64,000 bases of DNA from Apibacter mensalis (lineage in GTDB: Bacteria; Bacteroidota; Bacteroidia; Flavobacteriales; Weeksellaceae): assembly GCF_001418685.1 (NCBI RefSeq), contig NZ_LIVM01000008.1:62001-126000 (forward strand), given 5' to 3'. Positions within the stretch are counted from its first letter, which is position 1. Each line of letters begins with the position of its first letter. Position numbers and translations under genes: made by a program. This document shows, piece after piece, positions 27,410-37,845 of this stretch. The notes under the pieces were generated by a model. The model saw only the letters and a program-made list of their open reading frames with translations. It had not been told where the DNA came from and made no database searches.

Positions 27410-30400
27410 TTAACCGTTTTTTTTTCTTTTCCTGATATATAATGTAAGTGAAAGGACAACAATGCTTATAACTGTGATTAATATAATGCCGTTTACTGCT
27501 GTTTTTTCTGATTTGTTATTACCTCTGAAAACTTCTTCTTTTTTTAGAACCATCCCCTCTTTATTGCTGGATGAAATCTCTCCTATTTTCATTTTAGTTA
27601 TTTGTTGTTTATATTCCGTAGATTGTTGTGGTTCAACTTGAGTTGCAATATAATCTTGTAATTTTTTATTGTTTCCTGAAAAACCTGCCCCGGAATGTCC
27701 GAATTCTTTAACTGTTTGTGTATGTACGAGAGCTGTTTTCTTTAATTGCTCCTTAGTTGCTTTCCACATCCCTTTTCTTGAGGTTTCGAGCATAATTGCT
27801 GTGATCTCTTCTAAAGCTGCCGGGTTAACTTTTTTGAAAAATTCTTTAGTTCCTAAATTCGCTTTATAATTTACATAGGTATCATAAATTTGATTCCACA
27901 TTTCATTATCGATGGCTTCGGGCTTCATTACGTTCCAACCGTACGTATTGGTTATAATCTCTGTTATATCGGCTGCACTGGAGGCTCCTCCTTTCATCTT
28001 TTCTTTAATATATACAGGATTGAAAAGGGTGGTACGTGCTTCTACTCCAATAGCTTCTTTTAATTCCTGCATTTTGAAATTATTATGGTTTCTATAATCA
28101 GCAAAGTACGCAACCGGATCTTTTCCTGTAACGTGGCGAATGGCAAGATTCATTCCTCCCATAAATTCATATACATGATCTAAACTTAAAGCTCCCCAAG
28201 TATTGCTTTGTCTTGGATGAACAACCATATCCGTATTTTTTAATACAGCTTTTAACAATCCTTTGTGAAAATCACCCCAATTTTTATCACTGCCATAAAT
28301 TGCACCCATATTATTGATATAGGTTTCCGCTATTTCTTTTTCATTTTCCCATTTATCTCCGCTGGTCACCATTTCTTGAATTCCTGTTCCATACATTCCA
28401 TTAACTCCGCCAAATATTCGTTGCGTTGAAATTTGGCGAGCTTCTTGCGGAGATACCCCTTCATCTACCAAACTTTTTTCTATATCTGTAGTGCTTTGAG
28501 CAACTAAATTTTCATAGTTGGAATCTTTGGCCGATGCGGCTATTTCTACGGCTCTGGATAGTAACGCTAATCGTGAGGCTGCTAAATCTCTAAACTGTCC
28601 GGAAGTTTGCACCACCACATCGATTCTCGGTCTGCCTAAATTCGCGGATTCTATGAGCTGTAAATCGGATACTCTTCCAAAGGCATCCCAAACCGGTTCA
28701 ACTCCCAGCATATATAAAACCTGTGCTAGGGTTGTTCCTTCACTCTCAATAAATTCACTGCTCCAAAAGGTATAATTAACTTTTTTAGGGTAGGTTCCAT
28801 GACTGGCTTTATATTGTGCTAAGGTTGTATTAACAAGTTCTTTACCTCTCTCCCAAGCTATTTCTGTAGGTGTCGATTCTGCATTTATGGAATATAAGTT
28901 TCTACCGGTTGGCACTCCGTTTGGATTCGCCACTGCATCTCCTCCTGAAGATGGCTCAATATAGCCTCCGGATAGAGCATTGATCAATGCTTCAAATTCC
29001 AATTCGGGACTTTCTTCTAAACTCTTTTTGTATTTTTTTATGTTGGTTATGGTTCTTTCCATTTCTACAATAGCTCTTGCTCTTGATTTTTGCTCTTTGG
29101 TATATACAATCTTTTTATCCGCCATTCCATGCATTGGCTTTTTTTCTGAATCCTTTATAGCAGGATGTGCTGCTGTTTTTGATTGGGTATTTTTAGAAGG
29201 ATCTGAAGAACTAATCGGTATAGAGGGTTTACCGTCTGTGCGTTTATTACTTTTTTTAAACTTTCTTTTCAAAGGAGAAATAATCATTTTAGATTGTTCC
29301 AATTCTTTTTCATCAATTCCGGAAAAATTGCAAATAAATGCAGGGGTCACTTCTCTCCCGGATAAGATTTGAGTTACTAAATTTTTGGCAACGTCTAAAT
29401 ATCTCTGTTTAAAGTATACTTTATTTTTTAATTGCTTCTCGGTTACTATTCCTCTTTGCTTATCTAAGGCTGCTAAGCTATAGGCGATCGGATCTGTACT
29501 CATAGCCTGTACGGATGATATGATTTGGTCTTTTGTATAAGGTATTCCGGATGTATAGAGATGTCCGGACATTTTCTCATTGGAAATTTCTTCAGCAAAA
29601 TTTTCAATTCTTTCTATTTCCTCTAAATTATAAGGTTGAGTTAATATACTATCTAAACGTAAATCTCTATGCAGTCCTATTTTTACCGCTATTTTTTTTA
29701 CTTCCAAAGATATTGCGGGTTGATTGATTTCATCGGTTTTATAGTAATTTTGTATCTTATCTTGCAATTCTTTAAATTGTGAACAGGTCTGATTTTCCAT
29801 AAATGCAGGAGTTAAATAAGATATTAGGGTGGCATAAGAGCGTCTTTTAGCCATCATACTTTCACCTATATTTCCTATGGTATAATAGTAGAAGTGAGGT
29901 AACGTGCCCACTAATCTGTCCGGCCAATCCTCATTGCTTAAGGCGACTTGTTTTTGCGGTGTAAACTCAAGGCTTCCATGTGTCCCAAAATGGATAAGAG
30001 CATCTGCTCGGAAACCATGCTGTACCCAAAGGTATGAGCCTATATAGGTATGAGGAGGTGCTGTTTTTTCTCCATGTATTATAGCAAAGGTATCACCTCC
30101 CAATCCGGCCATGGGTTGCGGCAACAAAACAATATTTCCGAATTGAATTCGAGAAATTGCCAGATAGGAATTTTCTTTTACTTTTTTACTCATATAATTG
30201 CCCGGTGCTTCATCATAAACCGCAGTTACTTCAGCATACTTTTCTGGTGTAAGTGTATTTTTAATCCAGCTTTCATAGGTATGTTTATCGATCAACTCCG
30301 GATTACCCTTTTTTAAAAATTCATCAAAGGCTCCTTGGGCATAGGTACTCATTACTGAGCCCTGTGTCATCAACAATCGTTCAAAATCTCGTTCATTTTC

Positions 30401-30535
30401 AGGTAATTTCTCAACTTTATACCCTTCTTTTTTCAACCGTTTTAAAAAATTATAAAGTGAAGGCACCGTTTCTAATCCTTGAGCGGTTAATGATTCTTTA
30501 CCGGGACCTTTATAATAGTAGATAGCTAGTTTTAA
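27410..30535 (-). pseudogene. hmuS: HmuS (CobN/BchH-like heme chelatase), 5'-truncated
   Basis: The minus-strand frame encodes about 1040 residues of a CobN/HmuS-type chelatase and ends with a membrane anchor (IILITVISIVVLSLTLYI) and a basic tail, the arrangement of periplasm-facing HmuS rather than cytoplasmic cobaltochelatase CobN. Homology begins abruptly with KLAIYYYKGPG at about 30535; the usual start codon, signal peptide and roughly the first quarter of the protein are absent. The best remaining start would be GTG 30466 (VPSLYNFLKRLK). No internal frameshift or stop interrupts the 3 kb, so the damage looks recent. Conserved HGSLEFTPQKQ and VHPRQSNTWGALSLDHVYEF segments are present. HmuS proteins act on heme; cobalamin synthesis is unlikely here. 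Confidence 0.8.
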
Positions 30536-30542
30536 TACGAAA

Positions 30543-31340
30543 TTTGATAATCAGTATTCTTATTCACTTGCCATGAAATATCAATTATCGCCAAACTCCA
30601 ATTTTCGTACGGAAATAACTTCTACTAACAGAACTCCAAATTTTGATGAATTATATACTTATTTTGTAGATACCAATCACAATATACAAGGTAATGAGAA
30701 TTTACTTCCTGAAAAAGGATATTCCAGCTCTGTCTATTGGAATCAAAAATTCAAATTTAAAGATAATTGTAAAGGAGAGATTACCTTAAGCACTTTGTAT
30801 ATTAATTTAAAAGACAAAATTGAATTGGCAACAGTCAATATCCAGCCCTTAGAATACAAATATTTGAATGTGGATAAGTTCAAAAGATGGGGGATACAGT
30901 TCAATTCTAATTTGAAAATACATAATTTGCATTTTAACCTTAATGCCTCTTATTTTGGAGTTTCACGAACATTAGAAGATAACATTAAGGGAATTCATAT
31001 TGCAAGGCCTGACAATGATTACTTGTATACCTTCCATTTAAACTCAAATGTTAATTATACAAGTAAAAAATGGAAAAGAATCTTCATATGTGTTAAATTC
31101 TAAAACGGATTCCTATTATCTGGGAAAACAAGATGATTTTGATTTACTTGATTTTTCAGTAAGAAAAACATTGTTTAACAAATTTATGAACTTACGGCAG
31201 GTGTAAGAAATATTTTTGACGTTAAAAAAGTAAATACGACAGCAGCAAAAGCAGGAGCTCATGAAGGACCGGTGAGAGGTATAAATTTATTTTATGGCAG
31301 GTCCTACTTCACTAAACTTGGTTTTAATTTTAATATTTAA
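30543..31340 (+). pseudogene. hmuR: HmuR-like TonB-dependent heme receptor, 5'-truncated and frameshifted
   Basis: Only the last ~266 codons of a TonB-dependent receptor remain. It starts at FDNQYSYSLAMKYQL and continues with the barrel signature RTPNFDELYTYF. Near 31074-31077 the frame shifts (an extra A in an AAAA run gives a stop at 31101); at about 31183-31185 a missing T restores the original frame, from YELTAGVRNIFDV to the final KLGFNFNI and TAA 31338. The plug domain, TonB box, signal peptide and promoter are missing. hmuY starts on the next base after the stop, showing that this was the hmuRY operon. Confidence 0.85.
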
Positions 31341-32396
31341 ATGATGAAAAAATATTTTTCACCTATACTAATTTCTTTTTTTATAATCTTAAGTTGTAAA
31401 GAAGATGATAGTCCTATATATGTACCCCAACCTGGAGCAACTTTAGATATTCCTGTAGGAGGACCCACTGAGCCTAATCAGGTTTGGGTAGATTTAGATC
31501 AATGCACAGTTAATGTAAATCAACGGGATTCTTGGGATTTTGGTTTTTATTTTGATGAAAATTTTCGTGTTATTTTGAATAATTCAACAGGGATGGCAGC
31601 AGGAAAATTAAATTCAACTAATATCGATGAGGTTAAAGAATCCGATATCGCTTCCTTAAAATCTGTAGTAACGGTCGGTAATTTTCAAGCTGATAATGTA
31701 CAATATGTTGATGATATTATGGGAAATTACTTGGAACGAACAGCCATCGATGAAATAAGAAAAAAAGACGAAGAAAACCATGTTTATCTTGTTAACATGG
31801 GATATTTTGTATTTAATGGCAATACAAATGATTTAACGGTTATAGGAGATCATAGAGGTTGGAAAAAAATTAGAATTCTTCGTAATGATTTTAATAGTTA
31901 TAAAATTCAATATGCAGATATTTCCGATATTACACATAAAGAAGTGATTGTAAAAAAGAATAAGGGTTATCATTTTTCATATGTAAGCTTATCCGGAGGT
32001 ATGATAAAAGTCCAACCTCCTAAAAAGTTATGGGATATGTGCTTTACTGTTTTCATTAATGAAAACAAAGGGCATGGTACCTATACCTTCGCAGATTTTA
32101 TAACTATTAATACCATGAGCAACACAGGCGCCTATCAAGCAAATATATCAGAGGTGGGTAGTTATGAAGATTTTACCAAGGAAAAAGTAGATTTTACTAA
32201 ATTCGTATATAATGACCAAAGAGTCATTGGTTCAAGCTGGAGAACTACTTATGGTGGTGCTAAGGTATATACGGATCGGTTTTACGTTCTTAAGGATTCA
32301 AAAGGTAATTTATTTAAGCTTAAATTTATAAATATGACTGATAAGAACGGACATAGAGGATACCCGAAATTAGAATATAAAATACTTACTAATTAA
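31341..32396 (+). CDS. hmuY: HmuY-family heme-binding lipoprotein
   Basis: 351 residues. The N-terminus MMKKYFSPILISFFIILSC is a lipoprotein signal with a Cys lipobox. The C-terminal half carries the HmuY features: VWVDL...RDSWDFGF near the start of the mature domain and, at the end, DRFYVLKDSKGNLFKLKF followed by GHRGYPKLEYKIL. HmuY proteins are outer membrane hemophores that hand heme to HmuR. This gene is intact but sits directly behind a wrecked receptor and has lost its normal upstream promoter, so expression is uncertain. It is longer than P. gingivalis HmuY (about 216 residues), as in many flavobacterial relatives. Confidence 0.85.
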   Translation: MMKKYFSPILISFFIILSCKEDDSPIYVPQPGATLDIPVGGPTEPNQVWVDLDQCTVNVNQRDSWDFGFYFDENFRVILNNSTGMAAGKLNSTNIDEVKESDIASLKSVVTVGNFQADNVQYVDDIMGNYLERTAIDEIRKKDEENHVYLVNMGYFVFNGNTNDLTVIGDHRGWKKIRILRNDFNSYKIQYADISDITHKEVIVKKNKGYHFSYVSLSGGMIKVQPPKKLWDMCFTVFINENKGHGTYTFADFITINTMSNTGAYQANISEVGSYEDFTKEKVDFTKFVYNDQRVIGSSWRTTYGGAKVYTDRFYVLKDSKGNLFKLKFINMTDKNGHRGYPKLEYKILTN

Positions 32397-32409
32397 TTCT
32401 TCATTATTT

Positions 32410-32433
32410 ACAGGTTGTTATACATTAACCTGT
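32410..32433 (+). terminator. Likely terminator after hmuY
   Basis: A 7-bp stem ACAGGTT/AACCTGT (32410-32416 with 32427-32433), 10-nt loop, followed by a T-rich tract that overlaps the convergent folD end. It indicates that hmuY ended its operon before the rearrangement too. Confidence 0.55.
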
Positions 32434-32436
32434 TTA

Positions 32437-33330
32437 TTATTTATTCTGTTTTTTTATTTCTTTACTATAAGCAAACAGGGTGTTTTTCAGAAGCATGGCT
32501 CTGGTCATCGGACCTACCCCCCCAGGAACAGGAGTTATCCAAGATGCTTTTGGGGATACTTCAGGAAAATCGACATCTCCGGATAAATAATATCCTTTTT
32601 CACTGGTGAAATCCTCTACCTTAGTAATACCAACATCTATAATCACTGATCCTTGCTTTATCATGTCTGCTTTTAAAAATTGGGGAACTCCTAAAGCCGT
32701 AATTATTATGTCTGCATTCCGTGTATGCTTAGGTATATCTACCGTTTTAGAGTGTACCAGAGTAACCGTTGCATCTCCCGGATTTCCTTTTCTGCTTAAA
32801 AGAATGCTCATCGGACGCCCCACAATCCTACTTCTGCCAATAACAACCACTTGTTTGCCTTCAGTAGATATTTTATATCTTGACAACATTTCCATAATAC
32901 CGTAAGGAGTCGCCGGTAGAAAACTTTCAATTCCCAAGGCCATTTTTCCAAAATTAACGGGATGAAAACCATCTACATCTTTATCAGGATTTATTGCTGT
33001 TATAATTCTTTCTTGATTTATATGTTTAGGAAGCGGCAATTGAACTATAAACCCATCTAATCCATCGGTTTCATTTAATTTTCCTACTTCTTTAAGTAAC
33101 CCTTCTTCTGTTATCGTATTCTTAAGCTTTACTAGTGAAGATTTAAAGCCTACTGCTTGGCAATCTTTGATCTTGTTATTTACATAGGTTACACTTGCTG
33201 CATTCTCACCCACAAGTAGAGCTAATAAATGAGGTCGGCGATACCCTTGATTTACATATTGGATAACCTCATCTTTGATTTCCTGTTTTATTTGTTTGGA
33301 TAATTTAATTCCATCCAAAATATTAGCCAT
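32437..33330 (-). CDS. folD: Bifunctional methylenetetrahydrofolate dehydrogenase / methenyl-THF cyclohydrolase
   Basis: 297 residues of standard FolD. The catalytic Tyr and Lys are in VTYVNNKIKDC; the signatures DGFIVQLPLPKH and the NADP-binding VIGRSRIVGRPMSILL, and the C-terminal TPVPGGVGPMTRAMLL, are all present. It interconverts 5,10-methylene-, methenyl- and formyl-THF in the cytoplasm and works with formate-THF ligase (fhs, encoded at 45.6-47.3 kb). It stands alone between hmuY (convergent) and an empty 260-base stretch. Confidence 0.97.
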   Translation of the reverse strand: MANILDGIKLSKQIKQEIKDEVIQYVNQGYRRPHLLALLVGENAASVTYVNNKIKDCQAVGFKSSLVKLKNTITEEGLLKEVGKLNETDGLDGFIVQLPLPKHINQERIITAINPDKDVDGFHPVNFGKMALGIESFLPATPYGIMEMLSRYKISTEGKQVVVIGRSRIVGRPMSILLSRKGNPGDATVTLVHSKTVDIPKHTRNADIIITALGVPQFLKADMIKQGSVIIDVGITKVEDFTSEKGYYLSGDVDFPEVSPKASWITPVPGGVGPMTRAMLLKNTLFAYSKEIKKQNK

Positions 33331-33592
33331 ATTTTTACTATTAATTAGTGATACAAATGTAAAAATTAACTTCTATTAATTATGTATAAAAAAGAGTATG
33401 TATCTGATTGTGTAACCTAATTAAGATACTTAAAGCTTAAAATTATTAATTATTTTAAATAAAATCAAACTAAAATTATAATATTAATAGCATAATAAAT
33501 AATCCAGATCTTTGCCTAATTCATACTAGGCCCTTAAAGAATAAAATTCAATAAAAATTAGCTAACTATATTAAAATAAGGTTATTATATTT

Positions 33593-34249
33593 TTAATTTT
33601 TTAATCTGGCAATAACTCTTTCTCCTCCATCAGGTATCATCTCTCCAACCTTAACTAAAATTTCAGTTCCTAAAGGAAGAAAAATATCCATTCTTGAACC
33701 GAATTTTATAAAACCAAAATCTTTACCTGCTTGGGCCATATCTCCTATTTGAGAATAGATTACTATCCTTCTGGCCATAGCACCTGCGATTTGTCTAAAT
33801 AGTATTTTTTGTTCTTGTTGAGTTTCAACTGCTACAGTAGTTCGTTCATTTAATTCCGATGATTTTTCATGCCAAGCCACTAAAAATTTACCCGGGTGAT
33901 ATTTTTTAAATATTACTTTTCCACTTACCGGATATCTGCATACATGTACATTCAATGGAGACATAAAAATAGATACTTGGATGCAATTGGTTTTAAGAAA
34001 TTCTTTTTCATAAACTTCTTTTACAATTACCACCTTTCCATCTACCGGTGCAATAATTTCATTATCCTTCGCTTGACATTTTCTTATCGGATTTCTAAAA
34101 AACCAGATGATAAAAAATGATAATACCATAGCCGGTATAGCAATTATAAGTCCCCAATAGTAAAGACAATAAATGGAAAGTATACTTATTACAATGCTTA
34201 TCAATAAACTTATATTTATAATAGATTTACCTTCTTTGTGTAATCTCAT
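33593..34249 (-). CDS. psd: Phosphatidylserine decarboxylase proenzyme
   Basis: About 218 residues of the short bacterial Psd type with two N-terminal membrane helices (SIINISLLISIVISILSIYC and the following one). The self-cleavage site is the GS in KFGSRMD; the pyruvoyl group forms from that Ser. The conserved MSPLNVHVCRYPVSG is also visible. The enzyme converts phosphatidylserine to phosphatidylethanolamine. I start at ATG 34249 (MRLHKEGK), which overlaps the cdsA stop as ATGA; the open frame continues into cdsA but not as a credible start. Confidence 0.93.
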   Translation of the reverse strand: MRLHKEGKSIINISLLISIVISILSIYCLYYWGLIIAIPAMVLSFFIIWFFRNPIRKCQAKDNEIIAPVDGKVVIVKEVYEKEFLKTNCIQVSIFMSPLNVHVCRYPVSGKVIFKKYHPGKFLVAWHEKSSELNERTTVAVETQQEQKILFRQIAGAMARRIVIYSQIGDMAQAGKDFGFIKFGSRMDIFLPLGTEILVKVGEMIPDGGERVIARLKN

Positions 34250-35109
34250 ACGATAGTACTTAATAAATAATAGGCAAATACAGCAGGAATACAAAAGATA
34301 AAACTATCTAATCTATCCAATAATCCGCCATGTCCAGGAATTAAATTTCCGGAATCTTTAACATTAAATTTTCTTTTCAACTTAGATTCTGCAAGATCAC
34401 CTATGGGTGCTAATATAGCTATAATTATACTAATTACAATCCAATTTCCGCGTAATCTCGGTTCATAATATTCAATAATTAATCCGGCTATCAATGTTGA
34501 CACAATTCCCCCGATTAATCCTTCGACAGATTTATTAGGTGAAATATGGGGAGCAAGTTTTTTTTTCCCAAATTTACTACCTATTAAATAGGCAAAGCTA
34601 TCACTTATCCATAGCAGTAAAAATATATAAAATATTTCTGGAGTCAAAGGATTATTACTTCTTGGTATAGATAAACTAAGCCCAAAGGGAAGACTTAAAT
34701 AGGCAATTGCAAAAATTAGTTTTGCACTATCTGTGTAAAGCTCATCTGAAAAATAAAACAGAGTTAAAATGCAAAGGACAAATAGTACTAATACAAGTAT
34801 GTACCTCCAATAAAGTAATTTTAAACTAAAACTGCCATTAAAAAAATTTTGAGTAAAGGTATAATATACAATTCCTATTAAGATAAAGGTCAGTATTTTA
34901 TAGATAAGGTTAGTGTATTTTAAAAGCTTAACTGTTTCGTAACTGCTACCTATAAGAAATAGAGTTAGTAAAGCATATAATAAATGATAAGAATTAATTT
35001 TATGATCAAAGTAAACATATACTATATCTGAAAGAAAATTGGTGGTGCATAAAAAAATAAGCAGCACATATACTAAACCAGATAAGGAACGGACAAATAT
35101 TGTTTTCAC
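34246..35109 (-). CDS. cdsA: Phosphatidate cytidylyltransferase
   Basis: 287 residues with about eight membrane helices and the CDP-alcohol precursor signature near the C-terminus: KLKRKFNVKDSGNLIPGHGGLLDRLDSF. The enzyme makes CDP-diacylglycerol in the inner membrane, the precursor for phosphatidylserine and phosphatidylglycerol. It overlaps psd by four bases and lies 12 bases after the LUD gene; ftsH-LUD-cdsA-psd is an arrangement commonly seen in Flavobacteriia. Confidence 0.95.
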   Translation of the reverse strand: MKTIFVRSLSGLVYVLLIFLCTTNFLSDIVYVYFDHKINSYHLLYALLTLFLIGSSYETVKLLKYTNLIYKILTFILIGIVYYTFTQNFFNGSFSLKLLYWRYILVLVLFVLCILTLFYFSDELYTDSAKLIFAIAYLSLPFGLSLSIPRSNNPLTPEIFYIFLLLWISDSFAYLIGSKFGKKKLAPHISPNKSVEGLIGGIVSTLIAGLIIEYYEPRLRGNWIVISIIIAILAPIGDLAESKLKRKFNVKDSGNLIPGHGGLLDRLDSFIFCIPAVFAYYLLSTIV

Positions 35110-35121
35110 CTGTTTTAAAAA

Positions 35122-35691
35122 TTATTCTTCAACTAAGAGTAAATATAGTTTTTTTGCTGTTGATATACTGCTAAACCCTTGCACCTGATTACCATGAATA
35201 GAGGTAATATTAGAAGGAATATTATTTTTTTTAGCATATCTTATCTTAGCCAATCCAACACTTGAAGAAGAGATTATCTGACTAGGAGTTGCCCAAACTA
35301 TTATTTTTTTAGGTAAATCCGATTTTTTTAAATGATGAGTTTGATCTGAAGATATCATAATGGAACCATCCAAAGCTACTAAATATTCACAGTTTATCAA
35401 GGCTATATCTTGATCACCTGTGCTTTGAGTAGAATAATTACAATCTAAGAGATTAATCATAGATATTAGCTTTGGGTCTACACACAAAACTTCACTTATG
35501 TCTTCATTTTTAAGTATTTCTTGTAGATAATGTAAAGATTCTTCTCGATTTATGCAGTAGAAAAACATTCCTCCTCCGGCTTTAAATTTCCTAGCAAACG
35601 CTACGTCTTCTTCTTCTCCTTCATTATAAAAATCTAGATTAGTAGTCTCGTCTTTGTTTTTTTTCCCAAATATTTTGTTAAGAAATCCCAT
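35122..35691 (-). CDS. LUD-domain (LutC/YkgG-like) protein
   Basis: 189 residues. The N-terminus (MGFLNKIFGKKNKDET) is basic and the remainder forms a LUD-type fold: ALINCEYLVALDGSIMISSDQ followed by LPKKIIVWATPSQII. In other bacteria LUD proteins belong to lactate utilisation complexes (LutABC), but here no LutA or LutB is nearby, and the gene is embedded in the ftsH-cdsA-psd cluster as in other flavobacteria. Its role in this setting is unknown; a membrane quality control or lipid link is only inference. Confidence 0.75.
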   Translation of the reverse strand: MGFLNKIFGKKNKDETTNLDFYNEGEEEDVAFARKFKAGGGMFFYCINREESLHYLQEILKNEDISEVLCVDPKLISMINLLDCNYSTQSTGDQDIALINCEYLVALDGSIMISSDQTHHLKKSDLPKKIIVWATPSQIISSSSVGLAKIRYAKKNNIPSNITSIHGNQVQGFSSISTAKKLYLLLVEE

Positions 35692-35785
35692 TCACTTTTT
35701 AACACTTAAAAATCAAAATTATTTTCATATCAAATCAAATATATAAAAAACTTTTTATTTCATATGATTTTTAGAATTTATCAAA

Positions 35786-37795
35786 TTACTTGCCATTATT
35801 TGGATTCTTTGATTCATTAGTGTAAACATTTTCTTCAAGACCTTTATCTTTTAATTCTTCTGAAAAAGTTTCTTCATCGAATTTTCTTTTTCCGAAAATT
35901 TCTTCTAAATCCTCTTTGAATATTACTTCTTTTTCTAATAATTTGTTAGCTAACCTAGTTAATTTATCTTTATGATCAGATAAAATTTGAACAGCTCTTT
36001 TATATTGAGATTCAATGATCTTTGAAATTTCTTTATCAATAGTTTCTGCAGTTAATTCTGAGTAAGGTTTAGTAAAACCGTATTCATTGCCCGAACTATC
36101 GTAATAAGATATATTTCCTATTTGATCGCTCAATCCATAAATGGTAACCATGGCATTGGCTTGTTTCGTCACCCTCTCCAAATCGGACAAAGCTCCTGTA
36201 GATATATTATTAAAAATCACTTCTTCTGCAGCTCTACCTCCTAAAGTAGCGCATATTTCATCTAACATTTGTTCAGTGGTTGTCAATTGTCTTTCTTCGG
36301 GAAGATACCAGGCTGCCCCTAAAGAGCGTCCTCTTGGTATGATAGTTACTTTTAATAAAGGAGCTGCATGTTCTACCATCCAACTAATGGTTGCATGACC
36401 TGCTTCGTGAAAAGCAACTCTCTTTTTCTCATGGGGTTTGATTACTTTATTTTTCTTCTCTAAACCACCGATTATTCTGTCAACCGAATCTAAGAAATCT
36501 TGTCTTCCAACACTTTCTTTTCCTTTACGTGCAGCTATTAATGCGGCTTCATTACAAACATTGGCAATGTCTGCACCACTAAACCCGGGGGTTTGTTTAG
36601 CTAAGAAATCTATATCTAAATCTTCATCTAATTTTAAAGGTTTCAGATGAACTTGAAATATTTCTTTTCTTTCATTTAAATCCGGTAGATCAACATAAAT
36701 GGATCTATCAAAACGCCCCGGACGCATTAGTGCTTTATCCAAAATATCTGCTCGATTGGTTGCAGCTAATACGATAACGCTGGTGTTAGTTCCAAATCCA
36801 TCCATTTCCGTTAACAATTGATTCAAGGTATTTTCTCTTTCATCATTGGATCCGGTGATATTATTTTTACCTCTTGCCCTACCAATAGCATCTATTTCAT
36901 CAATGAATATAATTGAAGGTGATTTTTCTTTTGCTTGACGAAATAGATCTCTTACTCTGGAGGCTCCTACTCCTACAAACATTTCTACAAAGTCTGAACC
37001 TGATAACGAAAAAAACGGAACTTTGGCTTCTCCCGCAACTGCTTTGGCCAAGAGTGTTTTACCTGTTCCCGGAGGCCCAACTAATAAAGCTCCTTTTGGT
37101 ATCTTACCACCCAATTTGGTATATTTTTGAGAATTTTTTAAAAAATCAACTATTTCTTCTACCTCTTCTTTTGCGCCTTCCAATCCGGCTACATCTTTAA
37201 AGGTAACTCGTACATTATCGTTTTCATCAAAAAGTTTAGCTTTTGAACGACCTATGTTAAATATCTGTCCACCTCCCCCGGCACCACCACCGGCCATTTT
37301 ACGAAATAAGAAAAACCATATTAAAGCAAAGAAAAGAATTGGTAATAACAATTGAATAAACACATCACCCCATTGACTGGGGTTTTCAAATTCCAAATTG
37401 GTATTTAAATTATACTTGGCTTTATCTTCATTGAATCTTTTCTCAAATAATTGCTTGTCTCCAGCTATAAATGAAAATTGTGGAGAATCGGAAATTTGCT
37501 TAAAAGGACTAAAACCTTGGTTATCCATATTGTATACTTCAGGATTCTTCATTGCATCCTGTGTCAAATACACTTTGACTTCAGAAGAGCCATTAACGAA
37601 AACAACATTCTTAACATATCCCTTCTCTAAGTAGGTAAAAAATTTAGCTGAATCTATTTTTACGTCCTTTCCGGAATTTAAAAATTCTTGAGATAATAGT
37701 AGTATAGCAAAAATGATTAGTATACCGTAAAACCAATTAAACGAAAATGCTTTATTATCTTTTTTCCTCTTATTATTTTTATTATTTGTTTCCAA
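35786..37795 (-). CDS. ftsH: ATP-dependent zinc metalloprotease FtsH
   Basis: 669 residues, membrane-anchored: helices at about 18-40 and 148-167 enclose a periplasmic domain. The AAA+ domain has Walker A at residue 240 (GPPGTGKT), Walker [12 protein letters not shown] and the second region of homology ([20 protein letters not shown]). The M41 protease domain carries HEAGH at residue 463. It degrades membrane and regulatory proteins. The glycine-rich patch [11 protein letters not shown] after TM2 is usual for this family. It follows rsfS by 50 bases and is probably co-transcribed with the LUD, cdsA and psd genes. Confidence 0.97.
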   Translation of the reverse strand: METNNKNNKRKKDNKAFSFNWFYGILIIFAILLLSQEFLNSGKDVKIDSAKFFTYLEKGYVKNVVFVNGSSEVKVYLTQDAMKNPEVYNMDNQGFSPFKQISDSPQFSFIAGDKQLFEKRFNEDKAKYNLNTNLEFENPSQWGDVFIQLLLPILFFALIWFFLFRKMAGGGAGGGGQIFNIGRSKAKLFDENDNVRVTFKDVAGLEGAKEEVEEIVDFLKNSQKYTKLGGKIPKGALLVGPPGTGKTLLAKAVAGEAKVPFFSLSGSDFVEMFVGVGASRVRDLFRQAKEKSPSIIFIDEIDAIGRARGKNNITGSNDERENTLNQLLTEMDGFGTNTSVIVLAATNRADILDKALMRPGRFDRSIYVDLPDLNERKEIFQVHLKPLKLDEDLDIDFLAKQTPGFSGADIANVCNEAALIAARKGKESVGRQDFLDSVDRIIGGLEKKNKVIKPHEKKRVAFHEAGHATISWMVEHAAPLLKVTIIPRGRSLGAAWYLPEERQLTTTEQMLDEICATLGGRAAEEVIFNNISTGALSDLERVTKQANAMVTIYGLSDQIGNISYYDSSGNEYGFTKPYSELTAETIDKEISKIIESQYKRAVQILSDHKDKLTRLANKLLEKEVIFKEDLEEIFGKRKFDEETFSEELKDKGLEENVYTNESKNPNNGK

Positions 37796-37845
37796 AATTA
37801 AGTCTGATTTTTATAATTATCGGATTTATTATATTTTAAGATCTA

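Noticed and set aside
27410-30535. Cobaltochelatase CobN of vitamin B12 synthesis
   Set aside because: The protein is CobN-like, but it has a C-terminal membrane anchor, and its neighbours are an ExbB-like channel, a DUF2149 protein, a receptor fragment and HmuY. This fits the HmuS heme chelatase, not cobalamin synthesis; no cob genes are nearby.
33331-33592. Folate-type riboswitch or small RNA upstream of folD
   Set aside because: The 260 bases contain only a weak GCCTA/TAGGC pairing near 33515-33535 without a T run, and no folate riboswitch motif is visible.
36913-37200. Leucine-rich plus-strand ORF opposite ftsH
   Set aside because: It lies wholly antisense to the conserved AAA+ domain of ftsH, and its leucine-rich composition is the normal reflection of the other strand.
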